In this document: positions 58,448 to 64,000 of the stretch, one piece after another
Layout of the letters: the number at the start of each line of letters is the position of its first letter
Numbering within the stretch: the first letter of the stretch is position 1
Assembly (NCBI GenBank): GCA_964492715.1
Contig: CAZBLK010000012.1
Span: 1-64,000, forward strand
DNA length: 64,000 bases
Direction: 5' to 3'
Origin: CAZBLK01 sp964492715
GTDB lineage: Bacteria > Bacillota > Clostridia > Lachnospirales > WRBF01
The notes under the pieces: model-generated
Told to the model about the DNA's origin: nothing
What the model saw: only the letters and a program-made list of their open reading frames with translations
The model's database searches: none
Made by a program: the position numbers and the translations under genes

Positions 58448-60082
58448 ATGCCAAAACAATCAAAAAGATTAAGCGGCATACTTGTACACCCAACAAGCTT
58501 TCCAAGCCCTTACGGCATTGGCGATTTGGGTGAGGCGGCATATAAGTTTGTAGACTTTTTACATAAGTCTAAGCAAACACTTTGGCAAGTTTTGCCACTA
58601 GGCCCAACAAGCTTTGGCGACTCGCCGTATCAAAGCTTTTCAACTTTTGCAGGAAACCCGCTTTTAATTAGCCCCGACCTTCTTTTGCAAGAAGGATATT
58701 TAACAGAGGGCGACTTAACGAGCGTTCCAAACTTTGATGCAACTTCTGTTGACTACGGCACTGTTATTGAATACAAAGAAACTCTTTTTAAAAAGGCGTT
58801 TGCAGGCTTTAAGAAGAACGCAGATGAAATTCAAAAGGCAAGCTACGAAGCCTTTTGCAAAAAAAATGAAGCTTGGCTTGCTGACTTTACGCTTTTTATA
58901 GCTTTGAAAAACCATTATATAAGCGAGCGCAGAGGCACGTTTGAAACGCCAGAATACAAGGCATACAAGGCGGCAAACGAAGCAAAGCTTTCCATTGATT
59001 CAATTAACGACAATTTTTACGGCGGCTCATGGGCAAGCTTTGAAGAAGGCGTAAAAAAGCGTGATAAAAAGGCAATGAAAGATTGGACAAAAAAGCTTGC
59101 TGATGAAATTGAATATTACAGTTTCCTTCAATATGAATTTTTCAGGCAATGGGTTGTTTTAAAAGACTATGCAAATTCGCTTGGCATACACGTAGTTGGT
59201 GACATTCCAATTTTCGTTGCAATGGACAGTGCAGACGTTTGGGCAAACACCGAGCTTTTCTGCTTTGACTCCGACGGCTACCCGACTGTTGTTGCCGGTG
59301 TTCCGCCAGATTATTTCAGTGTAACAGGTCAGCTTTGGGGCAACCCACTTTACAACTGGTCTGCACACAAAAAAAGCGGTTACAAATGGTGGATAAACCG
59401 CATTAGCGCAACACTTTCGGCATACGACATTTTGCGTATCGACCATTTCAGAGGGTTTGACGAATATTGGGCTGTGCCTTACGGAAACCCAACTGCTGAA
59501 CTTGGCGAATGGCTAAAAGGCCCACGCCACGACTTGTTTAAGGCAATTAAAGACGCTTTGGGCGAACTGCCAATTATTGCAGAGGACTTGGGCTTGATGA
59601 CTGACACAGTTATTGAACTTCGTGACACATTGGGCTTCCCTGGAATGAAAATTTTGCAGTTTGCGTGGAGTGATGATAAATTAAATGATTATCTTCCACA
59701 CAACTACGACACAAACAACTTTGTCGTTTACACAGGAACGCACGACAACGACACCACTGTTTCGTGGTACGAAAAGGCAACTGACTATGAGCGTGACCAT
59801 TTAAGAAGGTATTTAAACGTAAGTGGCGAAAACGTCGCTTGGGATTTAATTCGCCTTGCAATGGCTTGTGCCGCCGACTATGCTGTTATTCCTATACAAG
59901 ACATAATGTCACTTGGCGGCGACGCAAGAATGAATACGCCTGGTGTTGCCTCGGGCAACTGGCGGTTTAGGTATACGGAAGATATGCTTAAAGAAGGCCA
60001 TGCTGAAGGGCTTGCTTATTTTTCAGAGTTGTTTGACAGAAATGGGTCTTACTTTGAAGATGATGAAGAAGTAAATGAATAG
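58448..60082 (+). CDS. malQ: 4-alpha-glucanotransferase (amylomaltase)
   Basis: 544-residue GH77 enzyme that moves glucan segments between maltodextrins, feeding glycogen phosphorylase. N-terminal ILVHPTSFPSPYGIGDLG and LPLGPTSFGDSPYQSFS are typical. Catalytic motifs: LRIDHFRGF with the nucleophile Asp, IIAEDLGLMT with the acid Glu, and YTGTHDNDTT with the third Asp. No signal peptide; cytoplasmic. AAGGAGG precedes the ATG. Functionally linked to glgP at 204 and the GH13 enzyme at 40024, but not in one operon. Confidence 0.95.
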   Translation: MPKQSKRLSGILVHPTSFPSPYGIGDLGEAAYKFVDFLHKSKQTLWQVLPLGPTSFGDSPYQSFSTFAGNPLLISPDLLLQEGYLTEGDLTSVPNFDATSVDYGTVIEYKETLFKKAFAGFKKNADEIQKASYEAFCKKNEAWLADFTLFIALKNHYISERRGTFETPEYKAYKAANEAKLSIDSINDNFYGGSWASFEEGVKKRDKKAMKDWTKKLADEIEYYSFLQYEFFRQWVVLKDYANSLGIHVVGDIPIFVAMDSADVWANTELFCFDSDGYPTVVAGVPPDYFSVTGQLWGNPLYNWSAHKKSGYKWWINRISATLSAYDILRIDHFRGFDEYWAVPYGNPTAELGEWLKGPRHDLFKAIKDALGELPIIAEDLGLMTDTVIELRDTLGFPGMKILQFAWSDDKLNDYLPHNYDTNNFVVYTGTHDNDTTVSWYEKATDYERDHLRRYLNVSGENVAWDLIRLAMACAADYAVIPIQDIMSLGGDARMNTPGVASGNWRFRYTEDMLKEGHAEGLAYFSELFDRNGSYFEDDEEVNE

Positions 60083-60102
60083 TTTGTAGTAAGTGTATTT
60101 TT

Positions 60103-60134
60103 TTAGAAGCCGCCTTTTGGCGGCTTCTAATTAT
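60103..60134 (+). terminator. Terminator after malQ
   Basis: TTAGAAGCCGCC-TTTT-GGCGGCTTCTAA, a perfect 12-base stem, preceded and followed by T-rich sequence. May also serve the convergent peroxidase gene. Confidence 0.85.
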
Positions 60135-60220
60135 TCTCGATAACATTACTTTTTTAGTTTAAAACTGTTGGCTGTGAGCCACCAAAAAATACGTCATTGA
60201 ACACTTAATTGAACACTTAT

Positions 60221-60754
60221 TCAAAGCAACTCCAAAATCTTTTCTTCCATCTTGTCAGGCGTTAATGCTGGTGAAAACCTTGCCTTTACATTTCCTTCTT
60301 TATCAATTAGAAACTTACCAAAATTCCACTTAATGTCCTCTTTTGTATTGCCTAGTGTAAACATTTTTACCCCAAGCTCAAACGCTTTTGTTCCAGCATC
60401 ACCAATGTCGCTGGGTGCTTGCTCTTTAAGCCAAACAAACAAAGGCTCGGCGTTTTTGCCGTTTACATCAACCTTTGCAAAACGTGGAAACTTTGTGCCG
60501 TAATTAAGTGTGCAAAACTCACTAATTTCTTCATTGGAGCCAGGTGCTTGATTCATAAATTGGTTGCAGGGGAAGTCAAGGACAACCAATCCCTTGTCAG
60601 CATATTTTTCGTACAATTGTTGCAAAGCTGTGTACTGTGGCGTAAGCCCACATTTTGTAGCGGTGTTTACGACAATTACCACTTTGCCCTTGAATTGGTC
60701 AAGCGATACCTCTTTGCCGCTTGCGTCTTTCACCTTAAAATCGTAAAAATTCAT
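60221..60754 (-). CDS. Glutathione peroxidase-family thiol peroxidase (BsaA type)
   Basis: 177 residues with thioredoxin fold. The peroxidatic cysteine is C35 in NTATKCGLTPQY. The second motif LDFPCNQF holds the conserved Gln and a Cys in the usual place of a resolving residue, and WNFGKFL supplies the Trp-Asn. Cysteine rather than selenocysteine suggests thioredoxin-dependent reduction of peroxides. AAGGAGAAA precedes the ATG. A single-gene unit in an anaerobe, consistent with oxygen defence. Confidence 0.92.
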   Translation of the reverse strand: MNFYDFKVKDASGKEVSLDQFKGKVVIVVNTATKCGLTPQYTALQQLYEKYADKGLVVLDFPCNQFMNQAPGSNEEISEFCTLNYGTKFPRFAKVDVNGKNAEPLFVWLKEQAPSDIGDAGTKAFELGVKMFTLGNTKEDIKWNFGKFLIDKEGNVKARFSPALTPDKMEEKILELL

Positions 60755-60920
60755 TTCGTTTCTCCTTATTTTATAATAGTTATTATATAATCTTCAAGCC
60801 CTTAGCACCCTACTCATTCTAAAACATCAGAAGCACCACTTTGTAACAGAGAGCCAATAGCAACAACAAACTTACTGTTTGTCACATCTTTTCGTGCTTT
60901 AATTGTTAATCTAATTTACT

Positions 60921-61778
60921 TTAACCAATATCAGTCTTCCCAAACTTTCTAACTGCAAGCAAAACAAAAACAAAACTATATATCCCAATATACACAAACA
61001 TAGCCCAGCTTGCTGCCTTGCCGCCACCCGACAAACCGCCCATGCCCCTCATCAAGTCCCCTGCAACACCTGTGGCAGGAAGAAGTATCCTTTGGGCTTC
61101 GTTGTAGAGAGTATGAAAAGGTGAAACAAGGCTAATAAATATACCAGAGCTTATTACGGCGGTGTTGTTTATATAATTACCAATCATTTCAACCATACCG
61201 CCAATGTTACCTAAAATATATACAAAAATCATTAAAAGTCCGCATGGTATAGTTTTTATTAAAGTTGAACCGTAAAGAGTTACGCACAATAAACATAGCG
61301 GAACAAGCAGATAAAAAAACCATGCACCAACCACCTGCGTAAATGACAGTGCTAAAACCGTTTCAAGAGAAAACACCACACCAATTAGCAGAATTGCGGA
61401 AAACAACACGGTTGCATAAACACTGACAAGGCAAAACAACCCGAGAAACTTTCCAATTACATAGTCGCTTCTTTTAATTGGTCGTGAGAGTACAGCGTGT
61501 ACCATGCCGTTTTCAAGCTCGCTTGCTATACTACCCGACGACAGCATAATGGTCAAAAGGCTAAGTAACATTGATGAAAACTGCAAACCCATTTGTGTAA
61601 ACATCACTGAGGCAAGTGGTTTAAACTGCGCCCCCATACCATGTGTAACAGTGCTTGTATTAAAGTAATAAAGTAAAACTGTCCAAAGAATTAAATACAA
61701 ACCTACAAGAACAGTCATTACTGTAAAAGTCTTTTTACGCATTGCTTCTTTGAGGGTGGCTTTCATAATTGCTTTCAC
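60921..61778 (-). CDS. ABC-2 type transporter permease
   Basis: 285-residue membrane protein with about six hydrophobic segments: the first near residues 19-38, then a long extracytoplasmic loop, and the rest from about 60 to the end. SELENGMVHAVLSRPIKRSDYVIGKF is the typical cytoplasmic coupling block of ABC-2 permeases. Its start overlaps the ATPase stop by 4 bases. It is the last gene of the operon with an exported protein and probably a two-component system. The substrate is unknown; peptide antibiotic resistance is common for this layout. Confidence 0.87.
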   Translation of the reverse strand: MKAIMKATLKEAMRKKTFTVMTVLVGLYLILWTVLLYYFNTSTVTHGMGAQFKPLASVMFTQMGLQFSSMLLSLLTIMLSSGSIASELENGMVHAVLSRPIKRSDYVIGKFLGLFCLVSVYATVLFSAILLIGVVFSLETVLALSFTQVVGAWFFYLLVPLCLLCVTLYGSTLIKTIPCGLLMIFVYILGNIGGMVEMIGNYINNTAVISSGIFISLVSPFHTLYNEAQRILLPATGVAGDLMRGMGGLSGGGKAASWAMFVYIGIYSFVFVLLAVRKFGKTDIG

Positions 61779-62680
61779 ACGCTTTCCTCCTCTCCGACAG
61801 CTTTTAAGAACACACTTTCCAACGTTTCAGTTTGAGCCTTAATTTCAAAAAGCTTTGCACCGCCATTCACAAGCATTGAGCTTAATTTTGGAAGCTCTGC
61901 ACGGTCATTAATTGTCAAACTAAAGCCGTTTTGAAGAAGCGTAATTTCTGCACTAAATTCATTTTGCATTTTTAAAAACAACTCGTCAGATATGTTTTCT
62001 GCCGTAACAAAAACTTCTGTTTTGCTCCTTAGCAGTTCAGAGATAGCGCCAGATTTTACGACTGTACCTTTGCGAACAATTGTTATACTGTCACTTACCG
62101 TTTCAACCTCACTCAAAAGATGGCTGTTAAGAAAAACTGTTCTACCCTCAGCTTTAAGTGACAAAATAATATCACGCACTTCTTTACGCCCAATAGGGTC
62201 AAGTGCTGAGGTTGGCTCGTCTAAAAAAAGCAACGTAGGGTCGGGCAAAAGTGAAGCTGCAAGCCCAATTCTCTGCTGCATACCCTTTGAGTATGTGCCA
62301 ACCTTATATTTTTCCTGCCCTGAAAGCCCAACACGTGAAAGAACACGGCGGTTTCGCTCTTTATCTTTTTTTAACCCGTAAAGCTCGGTATGAAAGTCCA
62401 GCAAATCTGAACCACTCATCCATTCTTGATAGCGAAAAAGCTCTGGCAAATACCCCATTCGTTTTCTTGCCTTTACATCACCAAGGGGCAAGCCTAAGAC
62501 TTGCCCCTCACCCGATGTTTTGAAAACAAGACCTGTAAGCATTTTTATCAGCGTGCTTTTGCCTGCACCATTAGGGCCAAGAAGCCCAAATATTTCGCCC
62601 TCTTTAACCGAAATTGACATGTCAAGCACAGCCGTCTTTTCGCCATATTTTTTGCACAGGCTTTGCGTTTCAATTAGCAT
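61775..62680 (-). CDS. ABC transporter ATP-binding protein
   Basis: 301-residue ATPase. Walker A is GPNGAGKST, the signature YSKGMQQRIGLAASLLP, Walker B LLFLDEPTSALDP, and the switch LNSHLLSEV. A C-terminal extension of about 80 residues is usual for ABC-2 export systems of the NatA/BcrA type. It overlaps the upstream gene by one base and the permease by four, indicating translational coupling. Confidence 0.92.
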   Translation of the reverse strand: MLIETQSLCKKYGEKTAVLDMSISVKEGEIFGLLGPNGAGKSTLIKMLTGLVFKTSGEGQVLGLPLGDVKARKRMGYLPELFRYQEWMSGSDLLDFHTELYGLKKDKERNRRVLSRVGLSGQEKYKVGTYSKGMQQRIGLAASLLPDPTLLFLDEPTSALDPIGRKEVRDIILSLKAEGRTVFLNSHLLSEVETVSDSITIVRKGTVVKSGAISELLRSKTEVFVTAENISDELFLKMQNEFSAEITLLQNGFSLTINDRAELPKLSSMLVNGGAKLFEIKAQTETLESVFLKAVGEEESV

Positions 62681-63582
62681 CAGCGAACACTCCTTGCAAT
62701 TGCTACAAGCTCACTGTCGGATAAATCGCCAACAAGTGCATAAAGCACGCCATTCTTTGTCCAGACAATAGCGTTTGCGTTTTTGTGCTCAGTTGGAACT
62801 GGGTGCATGTTTTCAGAAGCCGCTTCGCTAATTTTGCTTTCCATTTCTGCCATTAAATCTGCTGGCAGCGTTTCCATTATGCTTTGCATGTCTGATGTAG
62901 CATATAAATAGCCGGTTGTGCCGCCAAGGTTTGCTTCACGGCTTATACCTGCGATAACAGGAAGGTAAATGTCCTTTGTGTTAGGGTCAATTTCCTCGAG
63001 TTGTGTGCGGATATTTTCAGTCAGTATAGGAACAGACAGCACCTTTTCCCACATTTCAGCCTTTGCTTCACTGCTCATGCTGTCGTTTATGCCTTGTGTA
63101 GCAATAAAAGCCACATTTTCATATTTTGCTACAAGCGTTGGGGAAAGTGCTACTGAAATGCTTTCGCCGTTTTCCATAGGTATGCTCTGTTCAATTACAT
63201 CAGTTGCAAAAAGCTCCACTTCCTGATTTTTCAATTCCCTTGGAAGATTTACGTTAAACGCCGTAAACTCATCAACATCAGCAAGCGTTTTGTACTCGGG
63301 CTTTTCCATAGACAGCTTTTCGTACTCGCCTTCCATGTATTCCTCAAACTTTTCTTTGTTGGCTTCTGCGTATTCCTCAAACTTTTCTTTGTTAGCTTCT
63401 GCGTATTCCTTTGCTGTTTCAGCCATTTGGCTTATGTCATCAAGTGAAATGTTAATAGTTTTTGTGTCGCCTACTCTGAAAACAGAGAGAGCTGAAAAGG
63501 CAAATGCCTGTACACTAGGGACAGTTAATGTTAACAACAAAGCTGGAACAATTACTGCCGTCAAAATTGTTTTCTTTTTCAT
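62680..63582 (-). CDS. Exported protein of unknown function in an ABC operon
   Basis: 300 residues. A signal peptide (about 1-26) ends in VQAFA. Residues about 60-90 contain an 11-residue repeat EYAEANKEKFE, present twice and partly a third time; the DNA repeats in 33-base steps at 63355-63415. The charged repeat should form an amphipathic or coiled helix. The rest includes a central alpha/beta region (VALSPTLVAKYENVAFIAT) and no motif I recognise. It is probably cell-surface and acts with the ABC transporter, as sensor or accessory; no function is assigned. Confidence 0.7.
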   Translation of the reverse strand: MKKKTILTAVIVPALLLTLTVPSVQAFAFSALSVFRVGDTKTINISLDDISQMAETAKEYAEANKEKFEEYAEANKEKFEEYMEGEYEKLSMEKPEYKTLADVDEFTAFNVNLPRELKNQEVELFATDVIEQSIPMENGESISVALSPTLVAKYENVAFIATQGINDSMSSEAKAEMWEKVLSVPILTENIRTQLEEIDPNTKDIYLPVIAGISREANLGGTTGYLYATSDMQSIMETLPADLMAEMESKISEAASENMHPVPTEHKNANAIVWTKNGVLYALVGDLSDSELVAIARSVR

Positions 63583-63600
63583 AAAATTTCTCCTCCAATC

Positions 63601-63690
63601 TTAGAACCTATCTTAAAATATAAACAATGCTTTGGGGGTTTTACTGATTTATGATTCTTCATCGACTTAATATTGAAGACAGGTTCTTAA
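63601..63690. mobile_element. Possible small MITE upstream of the exported-protein gene
   Basis: TTAGAACCTATCTT at the left and the complement of TTAAGAACCTGTCTT at the right are inverted repeats with two mismatches, about 60 bases apart. No similar copy is in the window, so this could be a leader structure instead. Confidence 0.4.
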
Positions 63691-63745
63691 TGCAATTATC
63701 ATACTAATACTTTTTGACCCGAATGTGTCCTTTAACAATTTGTTT

Positions 63746-64000
63746 TCACTTCTTTATTATCACTTCAAAGGTTGTTCCTTTTTGTGAACTGCTTTCAAAT
63801 GAAATTTCACCTCCCGAAATATCTACAATTCTTTTAACAATGGAAAGCCCCAGTCCGTTTCCGCTTTGGCTGTGTGATTTATCACATTGAAAAAACTTTT
63901 CAAATATTCGCTGTTTATTTTGCTCATCTATTATTTTACCCATATTATTAATACAGATAACAGCATTGTCGCCTAATTTTGCACAAGAAACTTTTATACT
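63746..64000 (-). CDS. Sensor histidine kinase, C-terminal part (cut by window end)
   Basis: The last 84 residues of a histidine kinase. The frame is open to the window end. NNMGKIIDEQNKQRIFEKFFQ is the late part of the ATP domain and SGNGLGLSIVKRIV the G2 box. The start, dimerisation domain and sensor lie beyond 64000. It probably controls the ABC operon downstream. Confidence 0.88.
   Translation of the reverse strand, partial: SIKVSCAKLGDNAVICINNMGKIIDEQNKQRIFEKFFQCDKSHSQSGNGLGLSIVKRIVDISGGEISFESSSQKGTTFEVIIKK

Noticed and set aside
63355..63420. Tandem repeat as a CRISPR or VNTR outside genes
   Set aside because: The 33-base unit is in frame within a signal-peptide protein and encodes a charged helix; there are no spacers.

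Overview
The window looks like chromosome of a low-GC, anaerobic, motile Gram-positive bacterium of the class Clostridia, perhaps near Lachnospirales. This rests on the AT-rich sequence, strong AGGAGG-type ribosome sites, the WalRK-YycHI set, a SprA-like HEREH protein found in that group, a flagellar chaperone FliS, a tungsten aldehyde oxidoreductase, and the absence of respiratory genes. Placement below class is inference. I see no rRNA, tRNA, CRISPR array, prophage or intact insertion sequence.

Layout. 1-5300: glycogen phosphorylase, lipoate-protein ligase and dihydrolipoamide dehydrogenase. 5300-21300: a molybdenum/tungsten island. A minus-strand operon of nine genes (tupA-tupB-tupC, moeA, a moeA-PBP fusion, moaA, moaC, a MOSC protein, a ProX-type deacylase) is preceded by a Moco/Tuco-type riboswitch. 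Divergent plus-strand genes are a ThiF/MoeB-like E1 and mogA. After a uracil permease come an acetate-type transporter (satP), a tungsten aldehyde:ferredoxin oxidoreductase (AOR), an overlapping MoaD-like carrier ending in GG, and an N-acylglucosamine 2-epimerase-family protein. satP and AOR have near-identical promoters. 21300-28500: an HndB-like protein behind a nested pair of MITEs, a DEAD-box helicase with a structured leader, then uppP, a class II aldolase, endonuclease IV, an SDR and an aminotransferase. 28500-34900: walR-walK-yycH-yycI, a lytic transglycosylase and a tyrosine phosphatase. 34900-42700: a heterodimeric ABC exporter with its MarR regulator, an alpha-amylase-family enzyme and small proteins. 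42700-51100: an EAL phosphodiesterase, the HEREH protein, FliS, an ECF sigma/anti-sigma pair, prs, a DUF523 protein and pth. 51200-60100: mfd, a SWIM-SNF2 helicase and malQ. 60200-64000: a peroxidase and an ABC transporter operon headed by a histidine kinase that runs off the window.

How the genes work together. The tup genes import tungstate. MoaA and MoaC make cyclic pyranopterin monophosphate. ThiF would activate the MoaD-like protein for sulfur transfer. MogA and the two MoeA-type proteins insert the metal. The only visible client is AOR, so the island appears to supply W-cofactor to one oxidoreductase. No moaE is present in the window. Glycogen phosphorylase, the alpha-amylase-family enzyme and MalQ form a dispersed alpha-glucan set.

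The intergenic DNA is rich in small non-coding elements. There are at least two MITE families with TA target sites (one inserted in the other), two fold-back elements of about 160 bp, and a modular family of GC-rich hairpins. Several sit in promoters or leaders and may contribute to regulation.
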